From the NCBI GenBank assembly GCA_035507915.1, contig DATJNS010000094.1:1-26417 (forward strand): 26,417 nucleotides of DNA, written 5' to 3'. Shown here in pieces: positions 15,321 to 23,720 of the stretch. Numbering within the stretch: position 1 is the stretch's first letter; the number at the start of each line of letters is the position of its first letter. The position numbers and the translations under genes were made by a program. The stretch comes from JACQAI01 sp035507915 (GTDB lineage: Bacteria; Pseudomonadota; Alphaproteobacteria; Elsterales; Elsteraceae). The notes below the pieces were generated by a model. It was not told the DNA's origin and did no database searches. It worked only from the letters and a program-made list of their open reading frames with translations.

Positions 15321-15870
15321 GCGCCCGAACGTCGGTCGCCGGCGACATCGAGGCGAGGTTGCGTACCCTAACCTTCGTGCTTCATCCGCTCCCGACGGGC
15401 GATATCACACTTGCGTCGATGCAGGGGAATCTCGGCTTCCGCCGTTGACCCCAAAGCGGACACTCGGCAAGGCGCGGTGTCGTCGAACACGGCGGCCGGT
15501 TCGCGAGATCGTCATCCTCGTAACAGCAGCGGTTCTCCGCACATTCTGGTCGCCGGGTTACGCGGACTGCCGGATGACAACAGGATCGTTACGTCCCTGC
15601 CGGCCAATGGTCGAGCGACCCTACGACTGAGCAGGCCAATGGCCGGCCAGTTTCGGCAATTTATTCTATACATTTAAAAAACCGCCCTTAAAATTGGACT
15701 GATTTAATGCGTTGGCGGGGTGCGTCGCATCGGCGAGGACGCACGGCAAGCCGGCCGCAATCAAGACAAGCTGGAGGATCCCCACGCTTCCCTAAACTGG
15801 AGAGTGGTCTGGCATGCGTGCGGATACTCCACCAGTGACCTGGGGAATGCACCAGCGTTGAGAGGCAGCG
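15321..15870. other. 550-bp gene-poor gap with palindromes and an AT-rich patch
   Basis: No convincing gene was found. GTCGCCGGCGAC at 15335-15346 is a perfect palindrome 14 bp after the upstream stop. CCGGCCAATGG (15600-15610) and CCAATGGCCGG (15636-15646) form an 11-bp inverted repeat with one mismatch. An unusually AT-rich stretch at about 15655-15712 follows and may hold a promoter or UP-element for the gene at 15871. No reliable -35/-10 pair was identified. Short ORFs here lack ribosome-binding sites and family resemblance. Confidence 0.5.
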
Positions 15871-16410
15871 ATGGTGAAGCCACATGGGATAGCGCAGCGC
15901 AAGGGCGGTCCTGAGGATCAGGACTCGGCCGGCATCGGCCGGGCGACGCGCGGGCGGCCGGTCAAGACCGTGAGCCTTCGCCGTCGCCTGGAGGAATTCT
16001 TCAACTCAGGCTGCAATGCGAGCGACCGCGAGCTCGCGGCTATGCTGGGCACGTCCGCAGGGGCGATCAGCGTCTATCGGTGCCAGCTGAAAAAGATCGG
16101 CGTCGGCGTGCCGAGCCCGAACGGCGCGCGGCGGAACTCGACGGCGAATGCTGAGGGGCCGGAAGCGTCGAGACCTGCGGCGACGAGGCCTGCCGTGGCG
16201 AAGCGCGGTCCACGGTCGACGCTAGTGTCAAGCGATGTCGTATCGCCGCCTGGCGCCGCGGGCCTGAGCCTGTCGGAGATAAGCCAGGTGCTGGCACAGA
16301 ACGTCGACAGCGAGCTCGATCTGCTCATCGAAAGGCATCCCGAGGTCGCTCGCGCGGTCGCCAACATCAAACAGACGATCGGGCTGCTGCTCAGGTTGCG
16401 CCGCAGATAG
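15871..16410 (+). CDS. Putative helix-turn-helix DNA-binding protein, hypothetical
   Basis: The 179-residue product starts at ATG 15871 with AGAGG at 15861-15865. Near residues 49-75 the pattern SDRELAAMLGTSAGAISVYR resembles a helix-turn-helix, with a preceding basic region RGRPVKTVSLRRRLEEFF. A Ser/Ala/Pro-rich linker (about 85-125) joins it to a helical C-terminus (130-179) that may mediate oligomerisation and ends in LLLRLRRR. No named family was recognised. Its place at the left border of the exopolysaccharide locus, behind a long AT-rich gap, suggests a local regulator; this is inference. A nucleoid-associated or sigma-like role is also possible. Confidence 0.55.
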   Translation: MVKPHGIAQRKGGPEDQDSAGIGRATRGRPVKTVSLRRRLEEFFNSGCNASDRELAAMLGTSAGAISVYRCQLKKIGVGVPSPNGARRNSTANAEGPEASRPAATRPAVAKRGPRSTLVSSDVVSPPGAAGLSLSEISQVLAQNVDSELDLLIERHPEVARAVANIKQTIGLLLRLRRR

Positions 16411-16412
16411 CC

Positions 16413-16446
16413 GGCCCGCCGAGCGTCAAAGCCGCTGCGGCGGGCC
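16413..16446 (+). terminator. Putative terminator hairpin after the HTH gene
   Basis: GGCCCGCC (16413-16420) and GGCGGGCC (16439-16446) form an 8-bp perfect GC stem with an 18-base loop, starting 2 bases after the stop. Only TTAA follows, so the U-tract is weak. Confidence 0.45.
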
Positions 16447-16540
16447 TTAAGATCTCGTAAAGCCTGATCTGGTTCGATAGCGCGCAAGCCATCGCCGACG
16501 TGGAGCGATGCCACAACGATAAAGGATTTCGGGGGAAATC

Positions 16541-16783
16541 ATGCGCGCTGCGCCGGCTCCGGGCACGCCTCACGATCCAGCACCATCGTCCGACGCCGTC
16601 ATTCAGACCCTGCAACGCGACCTTGCGTCGGCTCCGTCCACCGAAGCCGCGGCGAGTTCGCGCCGCGCTGTTGGGCCCGGGCCCGAATGGACCCTAGGGC
16701 GGCCGTGGGCGATCGCGCTTGCGATCGGGCTCGCCGTGCTCATGTGGCTTCTCGTCGCGTGGGGATGGCTCGCGTTGCGTTGA
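16541..16783 (+). CDS. Small single-pass membrane protein, hypothetical (80 aa)
   Basis: ATG 16541 is preceded by GGGGGA at 16531-16536. The 80-residue product has a Pro/Ala/Ser-rich N-terminal 50 residues and one strongly hydrophobic C-terminal segment at about 54-79 (AIALAIGLAVLMWLLVAWGW). It is thus a tail-anchored type of protein with little or nothing beyond the membrane. No family was recognised. It converges on the GGDEF gene, with 58 bp between stops. A near-match to the CtrA site TTAA-N7-TTAA lies at 16447-16461, 79 bp upstream. Its role, possibly as an anchor for other EPS-locus proteins, is unknown. Confidence 0.55.
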   Translation: MRAAPAPGTPHDPAPSSDAVIQTLQRDLASAPSTEAAASSRRAVGPGPEWTLGRPWAIALAIGLAVLMWLLVAWGWLALR

Positions 16784-16841
16784 TTTGCGGCCGAGCGGCG
16801 GGGTCGAGGCACGCAGTCGGTAGTGACGAAGGCCGCTGGCG

Positions 16842-17513
16842 TCATTCGAGACCGTGATCGGCGTCGCGCGGCGAATTCCTTGCGCGCTTGCCTTTGACGT
16901 CCCGACGTGCGGCTTCGATTACGCTTTGGGGCGTCTCGAACCCACCGCAATCCAGCAGACTGCTCGTGACCGTGACGGCGATCGGGCTGCCGAGATAGTC
17001 GACGGGATTGTCCCGAACGTGACCGACCAGGCGCTCGCACTTCGAGTGAACGCTGCGAGCATCCGAGTGCATCAGCATCACGCCGAATTCGTCGGCACCG
17101 ATGCGCCCGAACAAATCGCTCGCGCGCAGCATTCGCACGACGTCGTTGCTGATGCTCATGAGGACGGCGTCTCCCGCGCTCTGACCGAATCGTTCATTGA
17201 TGGAACGAAAGCGATCGACGTTGAGATAGAAGAACGTCGTGGCGAGTTGGTGGCGCGCCCGGTAAAGCAGCGTGCGATTCCCTTCATGCAGGAAGGCTTT
17301 CGTGCTGAGCATCGGCAGCAGCGGATCCTCCAGCGACGTCCGCTCGAGCCGCTCGATCTGCTCGCGGGCTGCAGCGAGTTCGCGCGTGAGATCGTGGTGC
17401 CGCTTGACGATGCCCTCGAGTGCCTGCCGCAGCGGTGTCGGCAGCCCGGTCAGTGCATCGCCGCTCAGCAGGTCCGGCGGCGGCCCGGGGGGCTGAGCCG
17501 GGGGTGCGTTCAA
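16842..17513 (-). CDS. Degenerate GGDEF-domain protein (probable non-catalytic c-di-GMP binder)
   Basis: I place the start at TTG 17513, which overlaps the upstream TGA as TTGA and has GAGG seven bases before it; this gives 223 residues. A Pro-rich start and a short coiled coil (about 35-60) precede a GGDEF domain (62-215). The signature is GADEF at 139-143. The first magnesium Asp of the DxD strand is Asn (YLNVDRF, N98). The guanine contacts N106 and D115 are kept. The inhibitory-site RxxD (R130-D133) lies exactly five residues before the signature, as in active cyclases. Loss of a metal ligand with retention of the I-site suggests a c-di-GMP receptor rather than a diguanylate cyclase, here in an EPS gene cluster. 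Confidence 0.8.
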   Translation of the reverse strand: MNAPPAQPPGPPPDLLSGDALTGLPTPLRQALEGIVKRHHDLTRELAAAREQIERLERTSLEDPLLPMLSTKAFLHEGNRTLLYRARHQLATTFFYLNVDRFRSINERFGQSAGDAVLMSISNDVVRMLRASDLFGRIGADEFGVMLMHSDARSVHSKCERLVGHVRDNPVDYLGSPIAVTVTSSLLDCGGFETPQSVIEAARRDVKGKRARNSPRDADHGLE

Positions 17514-19060
17514 CGCGGAACCTCGACGCTCGCGGTCGGTTGGCCGGCAAGGTCCCGATCCTCCGGCACGTCGACGGTCGACGGCCGGATCGGGCGGCCG
17601 ATCGGATCGAGCAGTGGTCGGCCGGGCGCCGTCACGACCTGAGCCGGGACCGCTTGAGTCGTCGCTGGAGCAGAACATGGGCTACTGACGGCGCCCTCGA
17701 CGATCGACCCGGACGCGAGCGGATGCGTTGGGTGACACGGATCGGGTGTCGGGGGCGCCGCTGTTGCGGGTCCGGCCGGTGCCGCAATGCGCAACGGCGC
17801 ATGAACCACCGGCTTGGCACGCGGCTTTTCCGCTGCTGCGTGCGGCGGCGTTGGGGGCTCCGCCATCGCGTGTTGCGTGACTGGCGCGGGATTTGGCATC
17901 GGCGGTTGAACCTTCGCCGCTGTCGTGGCGGCGGCGGACGGCGGCGCCGGTGCGGCTGCAGGCGCCGACGTCGGATTGGCCATCGGACTCGGCGTCGGAA
18001 TGGCCACGACGGACTCCGTGAGCGGTGCGCTGGGGAGCGACCTGTCTGTCGCGTCGCCAACGACGAGGCCGACGATCCGCTTCAGCAGGCTGGGCGCGCC
18101 GCCAATCGCCGCCGGTAGCGTCGTCAAACCCAGACCTGCACCTGACAACAGAATGAGGGCCGCGACGAACGCGCTCGCCCAGGCGAGTGACGGCCGGAAG
18201 ATGTGCCGTGGCGGTCGCGCGCGGGCGCGATTGTCGAGCTGGCGGATCGCTTGCCGTGCGATGGCGCGTGTGACACGGCGGGCGCGGTGGCCGAACCCGT
18301 TCATCAGCGCGTTGTCGCACATCATGTTGATGCGACGCGCGTTGCCTCGGGCTTCGGTCAGAATGAAATTGATGGCACCGCGCGTGAAAGGCTTGGCGGC
18401 GCCGTGACTGGCGACCGAGAGACGGTGCGCAATATACTGCCTCGCCTCGCGTCGCGTCATCGGCGGAATGTAGGCGCGCGCGGCAATGCGTTGATCGAGC
18501 TGCCGCAGCTCGTGGCGGGCCAGCAGTGCGTCGAGCTCGGTTTGCCCGACCAGAACGATCTGGAGGAGCTTACTGCTGTTGGTCTCGAGGTTCGACAGGG
18601 TGCGGAAGCTCTCGAGCGTCTCGACCGGCATGTTTTGCGCTTCGTCGACCACTACCACGACCGCTCGTCCGTGATCGTAGGCGTCGAGGAGATGACGCTG
18701 GATCGCCTGCACGAGCTGAGCGGAGCTCAATGCATCGCGCTCCGCGTCGCCGCCGCCGATCATCTCGCGATGCAACACCCTGAACAGCTCGAGCGGGGTC
18801 AAGGCCGGTTGGAGAACGTAAACGATTTCCATCTTCGCGGCCGGCCCGTCGGCCACGGCGAGTCGATCGAGACAGTAGCGCAGCACGGTCGTCTTACCGA
18901 CCCCGACGTCGCCAGTGATCGCGACGAAGCCCTTGCCTGCCATGATACCGTAGAGGACGGCGCCCACCGCATCCTTGTGCTTCTCAGTCATGAAGAGGCG
19001 CGACGGATCGGGCGTCACATGAAATGGCTCTGAAACGAGACCGTAGAATTCCGCGTACAT
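17510..19060 (-). CDS. ExeA/GspA-type AAA ATPase with transmembrane segment and Pro/Ala-rich tail
   Basis: The 516-residue protein begins MYAEFYGLVSEPFHVTPDPS, the hallmark of ExeA-like ATPases of secretion and exopolysaccharide loci. Walker A is GDVGVGKTT at 50-58 and Walker B VVVVVDEAQ at 134-142. A sensor-type GQTELD segment follows at 172-177. After the AAA and lid region comes one membrane helix at about 292-314, then about 200 Pro/Ala/Thr-rich residues that would lie in the periplasm and could reach the peptidoglycan. The usual C-terminal peptidoglycan-binding domain is not evident. It is coupled to the downstream GGDEF gene by TTGA. A role in assembling or energising the envelope polysaccharide machinery is likely by context. 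Confidence 0.85.
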   Translation of the reverse strand: MYAEFYGLVSEPFHVTPDPSRLFMTEKHKDAVGAVLYGIMAGKGFVAITGDVGVGKTTVLRYCLDRLAVADGPAAKMEIVYVLQPALTPLELFRVLHREMIGGGDAERDALSSAQLVQAIQRHLLDAYDHGRAVVVVVDEAQNMPVETLESFRTLSNLETNSSKLLQIVLVGQTELDALLARHELRQLDQRIAARAYIPPMTRREARQYIAHRLSVASHGAAKPFTRGAINFILTEARGNARRINMMCDNALMNGFGHRARRVTRAIARQAIRQLDNRARARPPRHIFRPSLAWASAFVAALILLSGAGLGLTTLPAAIGGAPSLLKRIVGLVVGDATDRSLPSAPLTESVVAIPTPSPMANPTSAPAAAPAPPSAAATTAAKVQPPMPNPAPVTQHAMAEPPTPPHAAAEKPRAKPVVHAPLRIAAPAGPATAAPPTPDPCHPTHPLASGSIVEGAVSSPCSAPATTQAVPAQVVTAPGRPLLDPIGRPIRPSTVDVPEDRDLAGQPTASVEVPR

Positions 19061-19215
19061 GGTCTTTCCTTCTCGACGCGCTCTCTTGGCCCTCGTCGTT
19101 TCAACCGGCCGACCGCGGCGCGCTCCACGGCATCGACATGCAGCACATCGGCCGGCGTGGCGGAGTCGCGGGATAGGTCGGCGCCATAGTCAGACGGAAC
19201 GCCGACAGTTGTGCA

Positions 19216-20133
19216 TCACCCGGCGCGCCGCCAGGGCGCCGCCCAATCGCGATAGGCGTGCAGGAGCGCGCGCACATCGCCGCCGAGATCTTCCCGATCC
19301 AGCGCGAACGCTATGTTAGCTTCCAAGAACCCGACCTTGTCGCCACAATCGAAGCGCCGCCCTTCGAACCGCAGTCCGTGAAACGGCATCGGCCCGATCA
19401 TTGCCGAGAGCGCGTCAGTCAGCTGTATCTCGCCACCGGCGCCGCGATCTTGGCCGTCGAGTTGTGCAAAGGTCTCGGGCTGCAGGATGTAGCGACCGAT
19501 GATGGCCAAGGTCGACGGCGCGGCAGCCGGTCGCGGCTTTTCGATCATCCCCTTGATACCGACCAGACGGCCGCCATGGGACGCGGGGCCGGGAAAAGGG
19601 TCAACGATGCCATAGCGACTCGTGTGCTCTTCCGGCACGTCCATGACCGCGACCATGTTGCCGCCGACCGAGGCATGGACATCGATCATCTGCTTGAGGC
19701 AGGGCTGACCCGAGAGGATCAGGTCGTCGGCGAGCAGAACCGCGAACGGTTCGTCGCCGACCATGCTCCGTGCGCACCAGACCGCATGACCAAGCCCAAG
19801 CGGCTCGGGCTGACGCGTGTAGCTAATGCATCCCGCGTTAAGGCTGATGACTTCGATCGAATGCCAGAGGTCATGCTTTCCGCGCGCGAGGAGCGTACTT
19901 TCAAGCTCGCTGCTGCGGTCGAAATGATCCTCTATCGCGGCTTTGCCGCGCCCGGTCACGAAGATGAACTGATCGATGCCCGCGGCTCGTGCTTCTTCGA
20001 CGGCGTATTGGATCAGCGGCTTGTCGACGACGGGAAGCATTTCCTTGGGCATTGCTTTGGTCGCCGGCAAGAACCTGGTTCCAAGACCGCCAACCGGAAA
20101 AATCGCTTTCCGTACCCGCTTGGTCGCCGTCAT
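19216..20133 (-). CDS. galU: UTP--glucose-1-phosphate uridylyltransferase
   Basis: The enzyme makes UDP-glucose from UTP and glucose-1-phosphate, a precursor for exopolysaccharide. The 305-residue product from ATG 20133 has the nucleotidyltransferase signature FPVGGLGTRFLPATKAMPKEMLP (residues 11-33), then KPLIQYAVEEA, FVTGRGKAAIEDHFD, the LLADDLI metal-site strand, and the C-terminal FDCGDKVGFLEANIAFAL block. All match GalU rather than the dTDP-glucose enzyme RmlA. AAGGTGGGG lies upstream of the ATG; an upstream GTG at 20148 overlaps that site. It is 60 bp after the OmpR-like regulator, so the two may be co-transcribed. Confidence 0.93.
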   Translation of the reverse strand: MTATKRVRKAIFPVGGLGTRFLPATKAMPKEMLPVVDKPLIQYAVEEARAAGIDQFIFVTGRGKAAIEDHFDRSSELESTLLARGKHDLWHSIEVISLNAGCISYTRQPEPLGLGHAVWCARSMVGDEPFAVLLADDLILSGQPCLKQMIDVHASVGGNMVAVMDVPEEHTSRYGIVDPFPGPASHGGRLVGIKGMIEKPRPAAAPSTLAIIGRYILQPETFAQLDGQDRGAGGEIQLTDALSAMIGPMPFHGLRFEGRRFDCGDKVGFLEANIAFALDREDLGGDVRALLHAYRDWAAPWRRAG

Positions 20134-20193
20134 TGCGATACGCCCCACCTTTGCTACGATTCGACGGTCCTTCAGCGCTCCATCAACGGTCCA

Positions 20194-21000
20194 TCACCCT
20201 CCCGGCTCGCCGTGGAACAGCGGATTGCCCGTTAGCTGCTCAGCGAGTTGCTTGTGCTCCAGGCCGTTCTCGAACTCGAAGACGGACCGGCCTCGTTTCG
20301 CCGGCAACAGCACATAGCCGAGATTGCGGCGGTTCACGATTCTGACGGCTGCACCGGCTCGCTGCAGACGCTTGCGGATGCGATGGATGCTGACTTCGAT
20401 CAGGTTCGAACCTGTCGCCTGGTCGAAGCCATAGAGCTTTTCGTACAAGCGTTCCTTGGCGACCGGACGCCCGGTATTGCGCATCAATTGTTCAATCATG
20501 TTCAGCTCACGTTGACCCAGCGCGACCGATTTTCCATTGATCCGAAGCTCGCGGCGCTCGGCGTGCAGCACGACATTGCTGCACGCCAGATTGGCATTCC
20601 GCATTGCGCGTGGGCGGCGCGCCAAGGCGCGCAGGCGAGCCTCGAGCTCATCAAAGTCGCATGGCTTGCCCAAGAAATCATCGGCTCCAGCGTCGAGGGC
20701 GGCGATGCGGATCGGTGGCGTATTTTGCGCCGACAAGGCCAGGAGCGGCGTGCAGCAACCTCGGACGCGCAGCCGCTCGATCAGCTCGTTGCCCGACGTC
20801 GGAACCAATTCAAAGATGATGACATCGTAGCCTTCGGGATTGAATTCCCAAGCTCCGTCTGGATTCACATGGGATACGACAATATCCCGCGGCGCCAAAG
20901 CAGCGGCGATGGGCGCGTGCTCGCCGACACCGCATATCGCCAGGGTGCGCAGCGTACGCGCCCGCGTTTTGATCGATGTGATGTGCGTTTGGGCGGTCAT
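20194..21000 (-). CDS. OmpR/PhoB-type response regulator with a degenerate receiver
   Basis: The 268-residue protein has a receiver-like domain (about 17-125) and a winged-helix DNA-binding domain (about 135-235), the latter with the recognition region GSNLIEVSIHRIRKRLQ and RNLGYVLL. In the receiver, the phospho-accepting Asp is replaced by Glu at residue 64 (YDVIIFELVP). The N-terminal acidic pair of the active site is also missing (LAICGVGEH). The conserved Lys remains (K112 in LGKPCDFDEL) and the ALDAGADDF segment is normal. This suggests an atypical regulator active without phosphorylation. No histidine kinase gene is nearby. It heads the minus-strand set with galU and is divergent from the EPS operon, which it may control. 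Confidence 0.88.
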   Translation of the reverse strand: MTAQTHITSIKTRARTLRTLAICGVGEHAPIAAALAPRDIVVSHVNPDGAWEFNPEGYDVIIFELVPTSGNELIERLRVRGCCTPLLALSAQNTPPIRIAALDAGADDFLGKPCDFDELEARLRALARRPRAMRNANLACSNVVLHAERRELRINGKSVALGQRELNMIEQLMRNTGRPVAKERLYEKLYGFDQATGSNLIEVSIHRIRKRLQRAGAAVRIVNRRNLGYVLLPAKRGRSVFEFENGLEHKQLAEQLTGNPLFHGEPGG

Positions 21001-21386
21001 GCGTCAAAACCCACCATTGCCGTCACGTCACCCGAGCCCGCTGCCACCCTAATCAGCGCGTTCGATGTTTTTTTACGTGTGGTCCTGATGAATGTTTCGG
21101 GAAATCTCGCAAAATGCGCGCCACTTTGTCGACGCGCCTTCCCTAGCTCGCATCGCGTCGCGATCACGACCCGTCGCGCCACGCGTTCGCATGAATCAAA
21201 CAACCACCGTGGTCCGTTGCGTCTCGCTGAGTGCCCGCGATCAAACCCAAGTGGTGTAATTTTGACTTAAGCTTGCGCCGATATAACCGCTTCAAGCCGC
21301 TCATGAATTGGCGGTGCGCTTGTTGGTGGCTAGCCGTTGAGCGCATGTGCCTAAGGCGGAGGCTGAGGCTGGGGCAGGGCGGTTGC
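21001..21386. promoter_or_regulatory. Divergent intergenic region between the regulator and the EPS operon
   Basis: This 386-bp region separates the starts of the pseudo-receiver regulator and the sugar transferase gene. It is visibly richer in A/T than the flanking genes, with T-runs near 21066-21073 and a TTGACT at 21262-21267 followed by TATAAC at 21282-21287. That spacing (14 bp) is too short for a canonical sigma-70 promoter, so the assignment is tentative. It is the natural place for operators of the neighbouring regulator. No clear long dyad was found. Confidence 0.4.
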
Positions 21387-22946
21387 ATGATGCAACACGG
21401 TCCGAACTGTTTGCAGTTTCGCTCGTCGCGCACGAGATGTGCGACATCAGAAGACGACCTCATACCGCCAGACTTGAGCATCGAGCAGCGCTGCGTTCCC
21501 GACGGTTTGAGTCTTCCGCAGATACGTTGGCAGCGACGCTTCTCGAGATGGATGTTCACGGCGCTCGTGGAGACGTCCGACATCCTCGTCATTACGATGT
21601 CGGCGGCGCTGGCCTATGTTGTCTATCTCGGCGAACGGCCGACCGATCCAGGCCTCTACTTCGTTGCTACGGTGCTGGCGGCGTTCTTTGGTTATCTCGC
21701 TTTCCGCAGCGCCGGCCTCTACGAGATGCGGCGGATCGCCGAGTTCCACAATTCGATCCGGTCGTTGGCGATCGGATGGGGCTCGGTGTTCGCCGGCCTA
21801 GCGATCGTCAGCTTCCTCGTCAAGGCTGCCCCTGACTACTCGCGCGCATGGACCATCATGTCCTTCGCCTTCGGTTTCCTGGGGTTGCTCACGACCCGCT
21901 ACGGCTTCGCATTGCTGCATGCGCGATGGGCGCGCGAAGGCCGCCTGGCTCACGTGACGCTGCTGCTCGGCGGCGGTGAACTGGGCGTGCGCGTCAGCAA
22001 GCGCCTGCGCGAGAGCGACAGTCATATGCAGGTGGTCGGGTTCTTCGACGACCGGCGGGCACGTGTGCCGAACGCCATCGAGGGGCTGCCGTGGCTGGGC
22101 GGCAGTGACGATCTCCTGAGGTTCGTCATCGAGCATCCTATCGACTCCGTGATCATTGCCTTGCCGCTGATCGCAGACGAGCGCATCGATCAACTGATCA
22201 GAGACCTGCGTCAGCACCCGGTCGACGTCTTCATCGTGCCGGATTTTCTTGGCCTCCGCCTTGGCGAGACGGTTGCCGCCAAGGTCTGGAGCGCCGTACC
22301 CGGAGTGCTGTTGGTGCCGGTTGCCAGCCGGCCGATCGCGGGTTGGGGCGGCATCCTGAAAACGATCGAGGACAAGGTCATCGCGGCGCTTGCGCTCGCC
22401 CTGTTCGGTCCCCTGATGCTCGTGATCGCCGCAACGATCAAACTGACGAGCCCGGGGCCGGTGCTCTTCCGGCAACCGCGGATCGGTTACAACCAGCGCG
22501 AATTCTCGGCGCTCAAGTTCCGTACCATGCATCACGCCATGAGCATGGCCAAGCCGGATCGTCTGACCACTCGCGGCGATCCGCGGATCACGCCACTCGG
22601 GGCCTTGCTGCGGAAGACAAGCCTCGACGAACTGCCTCAGCTCATCAATGTGCTGCGCGGCGAGATGTCGATCGTCGGGCCGCGCCCGCACGTCAGCACG
22701 GCGCGGGCTGCGGACAAGCTCTACAACGAGGCCGTGACCGAATATGCAGCGCGCCATCGGGTCAAGCCGGGCATCACGGGCTGGGCCCAGGTCAACGGGT
22801 GGCGCGGACCGACCGAGACCATCGAGCAGATCCAGAAGCGGGTCGAGCACGACATCTACTACATCGACAATTGGTCGATCGCGCTCGACCTGTGGATCAT
22901 CGCCCTGACCGCGGTCAAGGGCTTCTTCAGCCGCAACGCGTTCTGA
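21387..22946 (+). CDS. Undecaprenyl-phosphate hexose-1-phosphate transferase (WcaJ/PssY-like)
   Basis: The protein transfers a sugar-1-phosphate from a UDP-sugar to the polyprenyl carrier, the first step of exopolysaccharide repeat-unit synthesis at the inner membrane. From ATG 21387 it has 519 residues: four N-terminal hydrophobic segments, a Rossmann-like CoA-binding-type domain (LLLGGGELGVRVSKRL), a fifth hydrophobic segment near 330-352, and the C-terminal sugar transferase domain. That domain shows KFRTMH, the TSLDELPQLINVLRGEMSIVGPRP block and ITGWAQVNGWRGPT. The start is uncertain: ATG 21549 would give 465 residues, the usual WcaJ length, but would lose the basic stretch before the first membrane segment. 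It opens the EPS operon; glucose as substrate is inferred from family and nearby galU. Confidence 0.9.
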   Translation: MMQHGPNCLQFRSSRTRCATSEDDLIPPDLSIEQRCVPDGLSLPQIRWQRRFSRWMFTALVETSDILVITMSAALAYVVYLGERPTDPGLYFVATVLAAFFGYLAFRSAGLYEMRRIAEFHNSIRSLAIGWGSVFAGLAIVSFLVKAAPDYSRAWTIMSFAFGFLGLLTTRYGFALLHARWAREGRLAHVTLLLGGGELGVRVSKRLRESDSHMQVVGFFDDRRARVPNAIEGLPWLGGSDDLLRFVIEHPIDSVIIALPLIADERIDQLIRDLRQHPVDVFIVPDFLGLRLGETVAAKVWSAVPGVLLVPVASRPIAGWGGILKTIEDKVIAALALALFGPLMLVIAATIKLTSPGPVLFRQPRIGYNQREFSALKFRTMHHAMSMAKPDRLTTRGDPRITPLGALLRKTSLDELPQLINVLRGEMSIVGPRPHVSTARAADKLYNEAVTEYAARHRVKPGITGWAQVNGWRGPTETIEQIQKRVEHDIYYIDNWSIALDLWIIALTAVKGFFSRNAF

Positions 22947-22948
22947 TC

Positions 22949-23686
22949 ATGATGACCGCAACACCGCCCCGAAGTCGGAATCGGTTCAGCCTGGGCGTGG
23001 CGTTCGGCGCCCTGTCGATCGGGGTCCTTGCGATCGGCCTCGCCGCGTGTGCTTGGCAACCTTTGCCCACAGTCGACCGCAAGCTGCCGCCAGAGGAAGT
23101 CGGCGCGCCGGTGGCGTACCGCCTGCAGGTCGGAGATCAGCTCGACATTCGCTTTCGACACAACCCTGAGCTCGACGACACAGCCACCGTGCAGCCGGAT
23201 GGCCGGTTTCAGCTGCGCTTGGCTCCCGACGTTGCGGCATCTGGGCTGACCCTGGCGGAGCTGACCCACGAACTCAACGATCAGTACCGTGCCGAACTCG
23301 TCGACCCCGGGGTCACGGTCATCCTGCGCACCGCACTGCCGCTGCGCTTCTATGTCGGCGGCGAAGTCAACAACCCCGGAGAGTTCCTCGTGCTCGGCCC
23401 GCCGCTGACGTTGGTGCAGGCGATCGCGCGGGCCGGCGGGCTGAAAAATTCGGCCAATCCACAGCAGGTCGTCCTGGCACGGCGCGGCAGTTCGGGCAAA
23501 CCGCAGCTCTACAGCGTCAGTTACAGCGATGCGACGACGGGCGCGGATGCCGATGCCGACGTCGTTCTGCATCCCTACGACGCGCTGTTCGTGCCACGCA
23601 CGTCAGTCGCCAACGTCTATTTGTTCTATGAGCAGACGATCCAGCAGTTCCTGCCGGAGTCGTTTGGCTTCAACAAGAATTTCTAG
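22949..23686 (+). CDS. Polysaccharide export lipoprotein (Wza/GumB-like)
   Basis: The 245-residue protein begins two bases after the sugar transferase stop. It has a signal peptide with lipobox GLAAC, so C34 is the likely lipidated residue. A poly-export domain follows (YRLQVGDQLDIRF from 58, then VQPDGRFQLRL), then an SLBB-type segment (LRFYVGGEVNNPGEF, about 131-145). Wza-like proteins form the outer-membrane channel for exopolysaccharide. At this length it has only one clear SLBB repeat and resembles the short GumB type rather than full Wza. It acts with the chain-length protein encoded next. Confidence 0.9.
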   Translation: MMTATPPRSRNRFSLGVAFGALSIGVLAIGLAACAWQPLPTVDRKLPPEEVGAPVAYRLQVGDQLDIRFRHNPELDDTATVQPDGRFQLRLAPDVAASGLTLAELTHELNDQYRAELVDPGVTVILRTALPLRFYVGGEVNNPGEFLVLGPPLTLVQAIARAGGLKNSANPQQVVLARRGSSGKPQLYSVSYSDATTGADADADVVLHPYDALFVPRTSVANVYLFYEQTIQQFLPESFGFNKNF

Positions 23687-23720
23687 CCGTGGAATCTTCC
23701 CGGCCCCAGGAGACGGTCTG

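Noticed and set aside
21262..21287. TTGACT...TATAAC as a sigma-70 promoter for the EPS operon
   Set aside because: The 14-bp spacer is too short for a convincing call; kept only as a note in the intergenic entry.
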